A stretch of 64,000 bases of DNA, taken from positions 5,518,001-5,582,000 of the forward strand of contig NZ_CP053452.2 of NCBI RefSeq assembly GCF_013128195.2. The letters are read 5' to 3'. Every line of letters starts with the position of its first letter. Within the stretch, counting starts at the first letter, position 1. The stretch is from Frigoriglobus tundricola. Its GTDB lineage: Bacteria > Planctomycetota > Planctomycetia > Gemmatales > Gemmataceae. The translations under genes were made by a program, and so were the position numbers. Below the pieces are notes generated by a model that worked only from the letters and a program-made list of their open reading frames with translations, made no database searches and was not told the origin of the DNA. Of this stretch, positions 1-8,571 are shown piece after piece.

Positions 1-771
1 AGCACCAGCCGGAGCGCGCAGCTCTCGGGCGTCAGCAAACGCGGCGACAACCCGCGGAGCAACGAGTACATGAACCTGAGCTTCCAGATCCAGTCGGAGC
101 CGAAGAACCCGATGATCGGCATCACCCCGCCCGAGCTGTCCGAAGCCCGGGACGATCTGGGCGGGTCGCTGATCCCGCCCGCGGACGGGAACAACTTCCG
201 CACGTCGAACTACTACGACGGCGGCTCACGCGGGCACAGCACGTACATGAGTTTGAACCTGAGTTGTGCCGGCCGGGCCGCCACCTCCATCAAGTCGCTG
301 AAGGGCCGCGTCGGCATCATTCTGCTGTCCGGAACCGCGCCCGAACTGGTGATCGCCGACCCGCTGAAGGTGAAAAAGAAGGAATTCGTGGGCCGGACCA
401 CGGAGATCGAGCTGGCCGGAGTGGACGAGGACGCGAACCAGAAGGGCGCGTACCACGTGGTTCTGACCGCCAAGTACCGCGGGGCGACGGAGCCGAATCA
501 CCAGAACAACTACACGTGGGTCCAGGGCCTGCCCCAGCGGTTCGAGTTGCTGGACGAAAAGGGGAACAAGTACGTCTGCAACGGTCCCATGGAAATGCAC
601 AACAACAACAACGAGACCGTGCGGATGACGCTCATGTTCGCGCCGGAGGATCGGTCCACCGGGCGGCGCAACCCGAACAAACTCGGCCCGCCCGCGAAGC
701 TGGTTCTGACCGAGTGGCTGACGGTCACGCACGAGGTGCCCTTCGCGTTCAAGGACATCCCGCTGCCGTGA
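1..771 (+). CDS. Hypothetical protein, C-terminal part (5' end outside window)
   Basis: The reading frame is open from the first base to a TGA at 769-771, so the gene starts upstream of the window. An internal ATG at base 70 is unlikely to be the true start because the frame before it is also coding-like. The visible 256 residues are polar with alternating hydrophobic strands, a run of Asn near the end and no membrane segment, which suggests a beta-rich soluble or exported protein. No family was recognised. A strong terminator follows at 841-885. Confidence 0.6.
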   Translation, partial: STSRSAQLSGVSKRGDNPRSNEYMNLSFQIQSEPKNPMIGITPPELSEARDDLGGSLIPPADGNNFRTSNYYDGGSRGHSTYMSLNLSCAGRAATSIKSLKGRVGIILLSGTAPELVIADPLKVKKKEFVGRTTEIELAGVDEDANQKGAYHVVLTAKYRGATEPNHQNNYTWVQGLPQRFELLDEKGNKYVCNGPMEMHNNNNETVRMTLMFAPEDRSTGRRNPNKLGPPAKLVLTEWLTVTHEVPFAFKDIPLP

Positions 772-840
772 CGAACGGGCCTCAAAACGCCGAGTCGCCA
801 ACCGGGCGCACCTGACCCCAAATAGCGAGAGCGTGAAGCC

Positions 841-885
841 GGGGCCGCAAACCGGGTCGGGGTTTGCGGCCCCTATTCGTTTTGG
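841..885 (+). terminator. Rho-independent-type terminator after the first gene
   Basis: A perfect 13-bp stem (841-853 with 861-873, GGGGCCGCAAACC and its complement) closes a 7-base loop and is followed by a T-rich stretch (TATTCGTTTT). It lies 70 bases after the stop codon of the upstream gene. Confidence 0.75.
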
Positions 886-918
886 GTGCAACTGGTCCGG
901 GCCGCGCGGGACCACAGG

Positions 919-1125
919 TCTCACCACAAAGGCACAAAGATCGCACAAAGAAACACAAAGAAAACAGAAAGCCGAGAAGGGGCCACTGTTCGTGGGGGAC
1001 AAAGGCGAGAACGGTCGTGAGCGGGCCGCCGAGCCCTGTTGTTTGTTGTGTCTCACTTTTCTCAATTTGTTGCTCAATCATCCTGTTCTATTTTCTTCGT
1101 GTCTCTTTGTGCCTTTGTCGTGAGA
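919..1125. repeat. Imperfect palindromic element, 'TCACCACAAAGGCACAAAG' family, copy 1
   Basis: The left end reads TCTCACCACAAAGGCACAAA and the right end is its degenerate reverse complement, ending at 1125. The centre is unrelated sequence. Related copies occur at 43993-44164 and 61527-61717. Together with the terminator it accounts for the 772-1258 gap, in which I see no gene. Confidence 0.7.
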
Positions 1126-1258
1126 TCGGCGGTCCTTTCGACCGAGCCGGACCGGGTACGCTCTTGTATTTTCGGCCGAACCACGGGTGCTCGGCCGGCT
1201 TGACCCGCTCGCGCCGGTGCCGTAGCCTCGGTGACTCGTTCCCCGTCGTGAGGTTGCC

Positions 1259-2482
1259 ATGCTCTCCCGCCGCTTGCTGCTCCTGCTCCCGCTCGCGCTG
1301 GCCCCCACGCTCTTCGGCCAGGAACCGACCGTCGCGCGCCCGGACACGCTCAAGGCGGTTCCGGTCGCGATGCAGAAGTTCGTGGACAGCGAGGACCTTT
1401 CGGGCGCCGTGACCGTCGTCGGCCGGGCGGACGGGGTCGTCGCGTTCGACGCGGTCGGCCTGCGCGACCGGAACGAAAAAACGCCGATGACGAAAGACAC
1501 GCTGTTCCGCATCGCGTCGATGACGAAACCCGTCACCGCGCTCGGCATCATGATCCTGGCGGACGAGGGGAAGCTGTCGCCGGACGACGACGTGGCCAAA
1601 CACCTTCCGGAGTTCACCGGGCAGATGCTCCTCGCGCCGCGGCCGAAGGACGCGCCGGCCGACGCCCCGGTGGTCCTCCAGAAGCCCACGCGCCCGGTGA
1701 AGCTCCGCGACCTGTTGACGCACACGAGCGGCGCGGCCCCGTACCCGAAGGGCGTCAACGACGTGTACACGAAGCGGAACCGCACGCTCGCGGAGACGGC
1801 GCTCGCGACCGCGCTGCAGCCGCTGCGGTTCGAACCGGGGAGCCAGTGGAGCTACTCGAACGAGGGCATCGACGTCCTGGGGCGCGTCATCGAAGTCGCC
1901 AGCGGCGAGAGCTACGAGGCGTTCCTACAAAAGCGCGTCTTCGGTCCGCTCGAAATGAAGGACACCACGTTCTACCCGTCAAGGGACCAGCGCGACCGGG
2001 TCGCGACGACGTACTTCAAGGGCCGCGCGGGCCAGCTCTTTCCGAGCCCGAACGTGCTCCTCGCTGTGCCGGAAGGTGCGAAGCACCCGGTCCCGGCCGG
2101 CGGGCTGTTCTCCACCGGCGCCGACCTCGCGAAGTTGTACCGGATGATGCTCCACAAGGGCGACGGGGGCGGCAAACGGGTTGTCAGCGAAAAGGCGGTC
2201 GCGGAGATGACGAAGGTGCAGACCGGCGACCTCAAAACGGGGTTCGTGGACGGCATGGGGTTCGGCTTCGGCTGGGCCGTCGTCCGCGAACCGAAGGGCG
2301 TCACCGCCATGCTCTCTCCGGGCACGTTCGGTCACGGCGGCGCGTTCGGCACCCAGGGGTGGATCGACCCGACGCGCGACCTGTTCGTGGTGCTACTCAT
2401 CCAGCGCACCGGCCTCGACAACGCCGACGCCTCGCCGATGCGCGAAAAGCTGCAATCCCTGGCCGTCCAAGCCGTGAAGTAA
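1259..2482 (+). CDS. Secreted serine hydrolase, beta-lactamase class C / esterase-like
   Basis: The 407-residue protein starts with a Leu-rich signal peptide (residues 4-20). It carries the serine beta-lactamase-fold motifs in order: SxxK (Ser87-Met-Thr-Lys90), YSN (Tyr199) and an HGG motif near residue 360 in the place of KTG. This family includes esterases, D-aminopeptidases and PBP-like enzymes, so the substrate cannot be deduced. A second member with a Tat leader lies at 55970-57274. The gene stands alone, followed by a palindromic element before rpsJ. Confidence 0.85.
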   Translation: MLSRRLLLLLPLALAPTLFGQEPTVARPDTLKAVPVAMQKFVDSEDLSGAVTVVGRADGVVAFDAVGLRDRNEKTPMTKDTLFRIASMTKPVTALGIMILADEGKLSPDDDVAKHLPEFTGQMLLAPRPKDAPADAPVVLQKPTRPVKLRDLLTHTSGAAPYPKGVNDVYTKRNRTLAETALATALQPLRFEPGSQWSYSNEGIDVLGRVIEVASGESYEAFLQKRVFGPLEMKDTTFYPSRDQRDRVATTYFKGRAGQLFPSPNVLLAVPEGAKHPVPAGGLFSTGADLAKLYRMMLHKGDGGGKRVVSEKAVAEMTKVQTGDLKTGFVDGMGFGFGWAVVREPKGVTAMLSPGTFGHGGAFGTQGWIDPTRDLFVVLLIQRTGLDNADASPMREKLQSLAVQAVK

Positions 2483-2489
2483 TGAGCAA

Positions 2490-2585
2490 GAAGTCGAACG
2501 TGGTAAGGCGCGAGTCGTAACGTCGAAGGCCCGAACCAGAGAGGTTTTCGACGTTACGACTTGCGACCTTACGACATTTGACTTC
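2490..2585. repeat. Palindromic element upstream of rpsJ
   Basis: The arms start GAAGTCGAACGTGGTAAGG and end with the degenerate complement CCTTACGACATTTGACTTC. The inner part also pairs (GTCGTAACGTCGAA with TTCGACGTTACGAC). It lies between the serine hydrolase stop and the likely rpsJ promoter region. Confidence 0.7.
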
Positions 2586-2593
2586 TCTGCGCC

Positions 2594-2630
2594 TTGACGG
2601 TCGTTCGCACAACCCTTACGTTTACACTTT
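2594..2630 (+). promoter_or_regulatory. Possible promoter region of the ribosomal cluster
   Basis: TTGACG at 2594-2599 resembles a -35 box. The A/T-richer TTACGTTTACACTTT downstream could hold a -10, but no good TATAAT match sits at standard spacing. It is the only promoter-like stretch between the palindrome and rpsJ. Confidence 0.25.
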
Positions 2631-2681
2631 CCTGTATTTCTGGACCGCCGACGTGGCGGGAGCGAAGCAAGGGGAACCATC

Positions 2682-3014
2682 GTGGCGGGACCAGCTGGCG
2701 AACGCATCCGCATCCGCATGGAAGGGTACGACCACGAGGTGCTCGACCGGACCGCGGCCGAGATCGTGAAGACCGCCGTGGACAACCAGGCCGAAGTGCA
2801 CGGGCCGATCCCGCTGCCGACCCGGATCGAGCGGTACACGGTGCTGCGCTCGCCGCACATCGACCGCAAGAGCCGCGAACAGTTCGAGATCCGCACGCAC
2901 AAGCGGCTCATCGATATCATCAAGCCGAACCAGAAGACGATCGAGGCGCTCAACAAGGGCCTCAACCTTCCGCCGGGCGTGGACATCAAGATTCGTGTGA
3001 TTTCTGGTAGCTGA
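2682..3014 (+). CDS. rpsJ: 30S ribosomal protein S10
   Basis: The 110-residue product is a full-length S10 (usual length about 103), recognisable from '[13 protein letters not shown]', 'GPIPLPT' and the C-terminal 'LPPGVDIKI'. S10 binds the 30S head and, in other bacteria, also NusB in antitermination. Translation starts at a GTG preceded by AAGGGGA. It opens the cluster, and the usual next gene, rplC, is not found here. Confidence 0.97.
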   Translation: MAGPAGERIRIRMEGYDHEVLDRTAAEIVKTAVDNQAEVHGPIPLPTRIERYTVLRSPHIDRKSREQFEIRTHKRLIDIIKPNQKTIEALNKGLNLPPGVDIKIRVISGS

Positions 3015-3107
3015 GTTCGGGTTCTCGAGAAAATCCTGTTGTCACCGCCGGATTGTGCGGTACAAAGATTAACTCACGCTCGCGTTGGTCTTCCAATCGG
3101 AGGAGCA

Positions 3108-3254
3108 ATGCGAGCGGTTTCATGCGAAGAAAGCGACCCCGCTTCGCCGCCGGCTTCTGAGTCGCGAACGAGATCGACTCGTTCGCAAGAAGAGGCCAAC
3201 ACTGCGGCACCGCCGGGCAATCCGGCTCTGGTGGGGTCAGGAGTGGCTGAATAA
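3108..3254 (+). CDS. Candidate small ORF translationally coupled to rplD
   Basis: A 48-codon ORF starts at an ATG preceded by GGAGGAGCA (an SD with good spacing) and stops at TAA 3252-3254. The stop overlaps the ATG of rplD as TAATG. The peptide is Ser/Arg/Ala-rich and polar, with no recognised homologue. It occupies the place normally held by rplC. The ribosome site and overlap support translation, but coding potential is otherwise weak. It could be a leader peptide setting rplD expression or a chance ORF. Confidence 0.35.
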   Translation: MRAVSCEESDPASPPASESRTRSTRSQEEANTAAPPGNPALVGSGVAE

Positions 3255-4033
3255 TGTCAGAAAACACCACGCCGTCGGCCCCGGAAAACGGGGTCCAGGC
3301 TCCTGTCGCTCGTTTGATCGAGGTCAAAGACTCGATCACCGTGCCGGTCGTGAACCGGGCCGGGCAAGAGGTCGGCTCGATTTCCATCGACCCGGCCGAG
3401 TTCGGCGGCAAGATCAGCCGGCAGTTGATGCACGATGTGGTGCTGATGTACCTGGCGAACCAGCGGGCCGGTACGCACCACACGCTCCGCCGCGGTCAGG
3501 TGGCCGGTAGCACCAAGAAGCTGTTCCGGCAAAAGGGTACGGGTAACGCCCGCGTCGGTACGAAGCGCACCAACAAGCGCCGCGGTGGTGGTACCGCGAA
3601 GGGGCCGAAGCCCCGCGACTACGAGTACCACCTGCCCAAGAAGGCCGTGAAGGCCGCCACCCGGATGGCCGTGCTCTCGAAGTTCCTCGACAAGCAGGCC
3701 GTGATCCTGGACGAGCTGGTGCTGGCCGCGCCGAAGACGAAAGAAATCACCGGCGTGCTGAAGGCGATCAAGATCGGCAAGAAGGCGACCGAGCAGGGCG
3801 AGAAGGACGTGACGCTGGCGGACACGACCGTCCTCATCGGCACGGACAAGCTCGACGTGAACGTGTACAAGTCGGCCCGCAACATCGAAGGCGTGAAGGT
3901 GCTGCCGGCGGCCGAGTTCAACTGCTACACGGTGCTCAAGCAGAAGCGGCTGGTTCTGACCCGTGCGGCGCTCGAGGCGCTCCGGGCCTTCGGGAAGGCC
4001 GTCGCGCCTGCTGAGGCGAACGCCGCGGTGTAG
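3254..4033 (+). CDS. rplD: 50S ribosomal protein L4
   Basis: The 259-residue L4 has the signature 'VAGSTKKLFRQKGTGNAR' and the Arg/Gly-rich extended loop that lines the exit tunnel. An N-terminal extension of about 27 residues makes it longer than usual (about 205). It begins within the stop codon of the small ORF and has its own upstream AGGAG. In enterobacteria L4 represses its own S10 operon; whether that holds here is unknown. Confidence 0.97.
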   Translation: MSENTTPSAPENGVQAPVARLIEVKDSITVPVVNRAGQEVGSISIDPAEFGGKISRQLMHDVVLMYLANQRAGTHHTLRRGQVAGSTKKLFRQKGTGNARVGTKRTNKRRGGGTAKGPKPRDYEYHLPKKAVKAATRMAVLSKFLDKQAVILDELVLAAPKTKEITGVLKAIKIGKKATEQGEKDVTLADTTVLIGTDKLDVNVYKSARNIEGVKVLPAAEFNCYTVLKQKRLVLTRAALEALRAFGKAVAPAEANAAV

Positions 4034-4104
4034 CGTCGGGTTGAACGGTCGCAAGTTAATACAAGACGGGCCGCGTCCCGTGAGCGAAGGGGCGGAGTAA
4101 CGAG

Positions 4105-4470
4105 ATGGCGACGACACGACCGAAGCCGAAAAAGTACGTGCGGAAGCTGGCGCTCCGCAAGCCGTGCGTCCACGGCGAGCCGGGCCTGGACCTGCGCCCG
4201 CACCAGGTGATCCTCCGCCCGCTCGTGACCGAGAAGGGCACGCACCAGAGCACCCGGTACAACGCGTACACGTTCCAGGTGAACCCGATCGCCACCAAGA
4301 CCCAGATCAAGGCGGCGGTCGAGGAACTGTTCAACGTGAAGGTCGAGGCGGTCCGCACGCAGGTCCGCGAGGGGAAGAAGCGGCGGTTCAAGCAGTCGAT
4401 GGGCCAGCTCCCGACGTGGAAGAAGGCCGTCGTCACGCTGAACGAGAACGATAAGATCGAATTCTTCTAA
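4105..4470 (+). CDS. rplW: 50S ribosomal protein L23
   Basis: The 121-residue L23 contains 'ILRPLVTEKGT', 'YTFQVNPIATKTQIK' and 'AVEELFNVKV', all family hallmarks. L23 sits at the tunnel exit and docks trigger factor and SRP. The first 30 residues are a basic extension. GGAG lies upstream of the ATG. A palindromic spacer begins at the stop codon. Confidence 0.96.
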   Translation: MATTRPKPKKYVRKLALRKPCVHGEPGLDLRPHQVILRPLVTEKGTHQSTRYNAYTFQVNPIATKTQIKAAVEELFNVKVEAVRTQVREGKKRRFKQSMGQLPTWKKAVVTLNENDKIEFF

Positions 4471-4600
4471 CAGTGGACAGTGATCAGTGGGTAGTGGGCA
4501 GTTGGGAGCAAAACAACTGGGTCCGCTCGGCTGATCTGGATTATCTAACTGCATTTGGATTATCTAACTGCACACTGACCACCGCCCACTGAGAACTGCT
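4471..4600. repeat. Palindromic spacer rplW-rplB
   Basis: The left arm CAGTGGACAGTGATCAGTGG pairs loosely with the right-end CACTGACCACCGCCCACTG. The interior holds a tandem duplication of a 19-base unit (TGGATTATCTAACTGCATT, copies at 4537 and 4556). It fills the whole spacer and leaves little room for an SD. Confidence 0.65.
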
Positions 4601-5479
4601 ATGGGTATCAAACAATACAAGCCGACTTCCGCGGGCCGCCGGGCGGGGATGGTGTCCGACTTCGCGGACTGCACCCACCCGCGCGAGAACAAGCCCGAAA
4701 AGTCGTTGCTCAAGCCGAAGCCCAAAAAGGGCGGGCGGAACAACCAGGGGATCACCTGCACGCGGTTCCGTGGGGGCGGTCACAAGCAGCGCTACCGCCA
4801 GATCGACTTCAAGCGGGTGCGCGACAACGTGGCGGCCACGGTCATCCAGGTCGAATACGACCCGAACCGCACGAGCCGGATCGCGCTGATCGAGTACCCG
4901 CGGGACGACAAGCACGAGTTCTCGCGGGCGTACATCATCGCCCCGAACGGGCTCAAGGCCGGCGACAAGGTGATTTCCGGCGAATCGGACGCGGTCGAGC
5001 CGAAGCCGGGCAACTGCATGCCGTTGTGGAAAGTACCCCTCGGCATGACGGTTCACAACGTCGAGCTGGTGCCGGGCAAGGGCGGCCAGATCTGCCGGTC
5101 GGCCGGGTGCGGGGCCACGCTGACGGCCCGCGAGAAGGAGTGGGCGCAGCTCACGATGCCCAGCGGCGAAATCCGCCGCGTGTCGAGCAAGTGCCGGGCC
5201 ACCATCGGCACCGTGTCGCACGCCGAGCACATGAACATCAGCATCGGCAAGGCGGGCCGCATGCGGTGGAAGGGGCGCAAGCCGCACAACCGCGGTACCA
5301 GTATGAACCCGACCGACCACCCGCTGGGCGGTGGTGAGGGGCGCAGCAAGGGCGGCCGGAACCCGGTTTCGCCGACCGGCGTGCCCGCCAAGGGCGGCAA
5401 GACGCGCCACAAGCGGAAGCCGGGTGGCAAGGCGATCATCCGGCGGCGTCCGGCCGGTCCGTTCCAGAACACGGCTTGA
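4601..5479 (+). CDS. rplB: 50S ribosomal protein L2
   Basis: The 292-residue L2 carries the expected N-terminal 'MGIKQYKPTSAGRR', the OB/SH3-like RNA-binding core and the C-terminal 'MNPTDHPLGGGEGRSKGG' loop. That loop contains the conserved His near the peptidyl transferase centre. It is slightly longer than the usual 275 residues. It sits between two palindromic or unassigned spacers. I see no gene in the 194-base gap before rpsS. Confidence 0.98.
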   Translation: MGIKQYKPTSAGRRAGMVSDFADCTHPRENKPEKSLLKPKPKKGGRNNQGITCTRFRGGGHKQRYRQIDFKRVRDNVAATVIQVEYDPNRTSRIALIEYPRDDKHEFSRAYIIAPNGLKAGDKVISGESDAVEPKPGNCMPLWKVPLGMTVHNVELVPGKGGQICRSAGCGATLTAREKEWAQLTMPSGEIRRVSSKCRATIGTVSHAEHMNISIGKAGRMRWKGRKPHNRGTSMNPTDHPLGGGEGRSKGGRNPVSPTGVPAKGGKTRHKRKPGGKAIIRRRPAGPFQNTA

Positions 5480-5673
5480 TGAACGTGTGATGTGGGCCGC
5501 GCGATCGGTTGACGAAAATCAACTGGTCGCCAGTGGGTTCGGCAATACACTGATCTGCCCGGTTGTGTTTGCGTCGAGTTTGTGTTTTGTGCCGGCGCGG
5601 GTTTCGATCAGCGGGGCTTCGCGGCGGCGCTTCGCGGCGACGGATCGCGAGATCAAATGAGGCGGATGTAAGT

Positions 5674-5958
5674 ATGAGCCGGTCGCTGAAGAAAGGCCCC
5701 CACGTTGACCTGCGGCTCCTGGCCAAGGTCGAGAAGCAGGGGCCGAACAAAGACGCGATCAAGACCTGGTCGCGGGACTGCACGATCGTCCCCGAGTTCA
5801 TCGGGGCGACGTTCCTGGTCCACAACGGCAAGACCTTTATGAAGGTGTACGTGACCGAGGACATGGTCGGGCACAAGCTCGGCGAGTTCTCCCCGACGCG
5901 CACCTTCAAGGGGCACTCCGGCGGCAAGAAGGCGGCCGCGGCCGCCGGGGGCAAGTAG
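5674..5958 (+). CDS. rpsS: 30S ribosomal protein S19
   Basis: The ATG at 5674 gives 94 residues starting '[12 protein letters not shown]', the canonical S19 start. Earlier in-frame codons would add unrelated sequence. '[11 protein letters not shown]', 'VHNGKTF' and '[16 protein letters not shown]' are family signatures. S19 binds the 30S head near S13. The C-terminus ends in a Lys/Ala/Gly tail. Confidence 0.97.
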   Translation: MSRSLKKGPHVDLRLLAKVEKQGPNKDAIKTWSRDCTIVPEFIGATFLVHNGKTFMKVYVTEDMVGHKLGEFSPTRTFKGHSGGKKAAAAAGGK

Positions 5959-6074
5959 GGGCGAGTGGGCGGTGGTGGGTGGGCAGTGGGCAGTGCCGAC
6001 CGACCGACTCGTTGACGGGTCACCCGAATTTGTCGACCTTACTGCCAACTGCACACTGACCACTGCACACTGTT
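5959..6074. repeat. Palindromic spacer rpsS-rplV
   Basis: GAGTGGGCGGTGGTGGGTGG and GGGCAGTGGGCAGTG on the left face CTGCACACTGACCACTGCAC on the right, directly before the rplV ATG. Same AGTGG/CCACT-type composition as the other spacers of the cluster. Confidence 0.65.
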
Positions 6075-6590
6075 ATGGACTACAAAGCCAAACATCGGTT
6101 CGCGGACACGGGCCCCCGGAAGATCCGGTTGTTCGCGGATCTGATCCGCGGCAAGAACGTGGACGAGGCGCTCCAGCTCCTGCGGTTCTATCACAACCGC
6201 GGTGCGAAGTTGCTCCTGGCCGTCGTTCAGAGCGCGTACGGGAACGCCACCGATCAGGAGTCGCCGGACCCGGACGGCCTGATCGTCTCGGAGTGCCGCG
6301 TGGACGGCGCTCCGACGTTCAAGCGGATTCAGCCCCGGGCCCGCGGCACCGCGTTCCAGATCAAGCGGCGGATGGCGCACATTCACGTGACGCTGTCCGA
6401 CCCGCCGGAAGAGGTGGTTGTGCCGCCCGCCGCGGTCGCGGCTCCGGCCGTGATTGAAACACCGGCACCGGCGCCGGCCGCGATCGAGGCCCACACGCCG
6501 GCCCCGGCCGTAACGGAGCCACCGGCCCCGGCTGTGAGCGAATCGCCGGCCCCGGCCGCGCCGGAAACGCCGGCCGCCCCGCCGACCTGA
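6075..6590 (+). CDS. rplV: 50S ribosomal protein L22 with Pro/Ala tail
   Basis: Residues 1-112 are L22 ('HRFADTGPRKIRLFADLIRG', 'ALQLLRFYHNRGAK', 'RIQPRARGTAFQIKRRMAHI'); the beta-hairpin reaches into the exit tunnel in known structures. Residues 113-171 are an added low-complexity Pro/Ala/Glu tail, probably disordered. It makes the protein about 60 residues longer than usual. No SD is evident because the start abuts the palindromic spacer. Confidence 0.95.
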   Translation: MDYKAKHRFADTGPRKIRLFADLIRGKNVDEALQLLRFYHNRGAKLLLAVVQSAYGNATDQESPDPDGLIVSECRVDGAPTFKRIQPRARGTAFQIKRRMAHIHVTLSDPPEEVVVPPAAVAAPAVIETPAPAPAAIEAHTPAPAVTEPPAPAVSESPAPAAPETPAAPPT

Positions 6591-6691
6591 TCGGTGGGGA
6601 CGAGTTCGGCACGGGGGCCGGCGGAGGGGCCGGCCCCTCAGTTGTTTCCAAGACACGAGTGGATCGGTAGGCAGCGGAGCGAGGGCGAGAC

Positions 6692-7450
6692 ATGGGCCAG
6701 AAAGTCCGACCGACGGGGTTCCGAACCGGCATCATGCGGCCGTGGCGGAGCACGTGGTACGCGAACAAACAGGACTTCGCCGAACTGCTTCTGGAAGACG
6801 TTGCCATCCGGGCGTTCATCCAGAGCTTCCTGACCGACAAGCGGGACCGCAAGCAGCAGCGGCCCGCGATCGCCGACATCCGCATCGAGCGGACCCGCGA
6901 GCGCGTAACCGTCGTGGTGACGAGCAGCCGCGTCGGGGCGATCATCGGCAAGAAGGGTGAGAAGATCGAGAAGCTCACCAAGGCGCTGGAGAAGTTGACC
7001 CGCCGGCACATCGAGGTCAAGACCATCGAGGTGACGCGGCCGGAGATCGACGCCCAGCTGATCGCCGAGGACATCGCGGAGCAACTGGAAAAGCGGGCCA
7101 GCTTCCGCCGGACCATGAAGCAGGCCATGCAGCGGGCGATGGAGGGCGGCGCCAAGGGCGTCAAACTCCAACTGTCGGGCCGGCTCGGCGGGGCCGAAAT
7201 GGCCCGGTGCGAGAAGGGCATGGAGGGCTCCATCCCGCTCTCGACGCTCCGCTGCAAGGTGGAGTACGGGTTCGCCGAGGCGACCACGCCGCAGGGCAAC
7301 ATTGGTATCAAGGCCTGGGTGAACCAGGGCGACTACCTCACCGGCGACATCGCCGACGCGACCGACGCCTCGGCGGCGGGACAGGGACAGAAGCGCCGGC
7401 CGCGCCGCGGCCCGGGTGGTGGCGGCGGCGGTTTCGGCGGCCCGCGGTAA
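6692..7450 (+). CDS. rpsC: 30S ribosomal protein S3
   Basis: The 252-residue S3 has the N-terminal 'MGQKVRPTGFRTGI', the type-II KH domain with 'GAIIGKKGEKIEKL' (about residues 84-97), and a C-terminal 'GSIPLSTLR.KVEYGFAEA' domain. It ends in a Gly/Arg-rich tail. S3 lines the mRNA entry channel. The 101-base spacer before it holds a small GC hairpin (about 6613-6640) and a GAGGGCGAG Shine-Dalgarno region. Confidence 0.97.
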   Translation: MGQKVRPTGFRTGIMRPWRSTWYANKQDFAELLLEDVAIRAFIQSFLTDKRDRKQQRPAIADIRIERTRERVTVVVTSSRVGAIIGKKGEKIEKLTKALEKLTRRHIEVKTIEVTRPEIDAQLIAEDIAEQLEKRASFRRTMKQAMQRAMEGGAKGVKLQLSGRLGGAEMARCEKGMEGSIPLSTLRCKVEYGFAEATTPQGNIGIKAWVNQGDYLTGDIADATDASAAGQGQKRRPRRGPGGGGGGFGGPR

Positions 7451-7526
7451 GTCGGAATCCGTCGGACGCGAGAGGGCGGTTCGGGGCGAGTGAATTCGGG
7501 CGACAAGCTGACCGGAGATATCGGCA

Positions 7527-7985
7527 ATGCCACAGATGCCCAAACGGGTCAAGTTCCGCAAAGCGCAGCGCGGCGTCGTCCGCGCCCGGACGACCCGCAA
7601 GAAGTACAACGGGCCGATCAAGGGCAACGCGCACCGCGGGAACTACGTCGCGTACGGCGACTTCGGCCTCCAGACCCTCGAGGGCGGGTGGCTGTCGGCC
7701 GAGTGCATCGAGTGCGGCCGCGTGACGATGACCCGGTTCGTGTCCGGCGAGGGCCGGTACTACATCCGCGTGTTCCCGCACAAGCCCGTGACCTCGATCC
7801 CGGCCGAAACCCGTATGGGTAAGGGCAAGGGCGAACCGGAGTACTGGGCGGCCGTTGTCCGCCCCGGGCAGATCCTGTTCGAGATCGGCGGCCTGCCCGA
7901 GAGCGCGGCCCGCGACTGCCTCGCCCGCGTGGCGTACAAGATGCCGTTCAAGTGCCGGTTCGTGACGCGCCGTCCGAACGTGTAA
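7527..7985 (+). CDS. rplP: 50S ribosomal protein L16
   Basis: The 152-residue L16 includes 'MPKRVKFRKAQRG', 'GDFGLQTLEGGW', 'RVFPHKPVTSIPAETRMGKGKGEPEYWAA' in pieces, and 'FEIGGLPE'. It contacts the tRNA acceptor arm in the 50S A site. The start at 7527 adds Met-Pro-Gln before the usual Met; CCGGAG lies upstream. An insertion with two Cys (around residue 54) is slightly unusual. Confidence 0.96.
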   Translation: MPQMPKRVKFRKAQRGVVRARTTRKKYNGPIKGNAHRGNYVAYGDFGLQTLEGGWLSAECIECGRVTMTRFVSGEGRYYIRVFPHKPVTSIPAETRMGKGKGEPEYWAAVVRPGQILFEIGGLPESAARDCLARVAYKMPFKCRFVTRRPNV

Positions 7986-8082
7986 TTTCGAGTGATGAGT
8001 CATGAGTCCTGAGTGATGAGCGCGAGACGAGTGGCGCGGACCCGCCACTCATCACTCATCACTCATCACTCCGGGTGATGCG
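7986..8082. repeat. Palindromic spacer rplP-rpmC
   Basis: GAGTGATGAGTCATGAGTCC with GAGTGATGAG on the left and three tandem ATCACTC units (CACTCATCACTCATCACTC) on the right form a near-perfect inverted repeat around CGCGGACCCG. It fills the spacer up to the rpmC start. Confidence 0.75.
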
Positions 8083-8571
8083 ATGCAGAAGAAGATGAAA
8101 GAGTTCCGCGGGATGAGCGACGAGCAACTGTCGCTCGCCCTGAAGGACACCGAGAAGCACCTGTTCCAGCTCCGCTTCCAGTCGGCCACCGACCGATTGG
8201 AGACGCCGTCCGAGATCCGCAAGGCGAAGCGCGACATCGCCCGGATCAAGACGCTGCAGCGCGAGAAGGAACTGGCCAAGCTCGAGGGCCTGCCCGTCGA
8301 CCAGCTCGGCACCCGCATCGCGGCCCTGGCGGCGAAAGAGGCGGCCAACGTGCCCGGCAAGCGCACGGCCCACCGGCAGGGCGCCCGGCTGACGCGGTTC
8401 TACGCAGCCAAGGGCGGCACGCTGCCCGTGGCCCCGCCGCCCCCGCCCGCCGCTCCGGTCCCCGTTGCGGCGGCCCCGGCGAAGCCCGAAGTCAAGACGG
8501 ACGCGAAGAAGCCAGACGCGAAGAAGGCCGACGCCAAGAAACCCGGCGCGGCGAAGGGGAGTGGTAAGTAA
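8083..8571 (+). CDS. rpmC: 50S ribosomal protein L29 with long C-terminal extension
   Basis: Residues 1-70 are typical L29 ('[20 protein letters not shown]', 'LFQLRFQ', '[13 protein letters not shown]'). Normal L29 is about 65 residues, while this one has 162. Residues 71-118 are a charged helix-like stretch and residues 119-162 are Pro/Ala then Lys/Asp/Ala repeats ([12 protein letters not shown]). L29 lies at the tunnel exit beside L23, so the tail would be at the ribosome surface. The stop overlaps rpsQ as TAATG. Confidence 0.93.
   Translation: MQKKMKEFRGMSDEQLSLALKDTEKHLFQLRFQSATDRLETPSEIRKAKRDIARIKTLQREKELAKLEGLPVDQLGTRIAALAAKEAANVPGKRTAHRQGARLTRFYAAKGGTLPVAPPPPPAAPVPVAAAPAKPEVKTDAKKPDAKKADAKKPGAAKGSGK

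Noticed and set aside
3015..3253. Degenerate rplC remnant between rpsJ and rplD
   Set aside because: No frame in this 239-base spacer shows L3 motifs and it is far too short.
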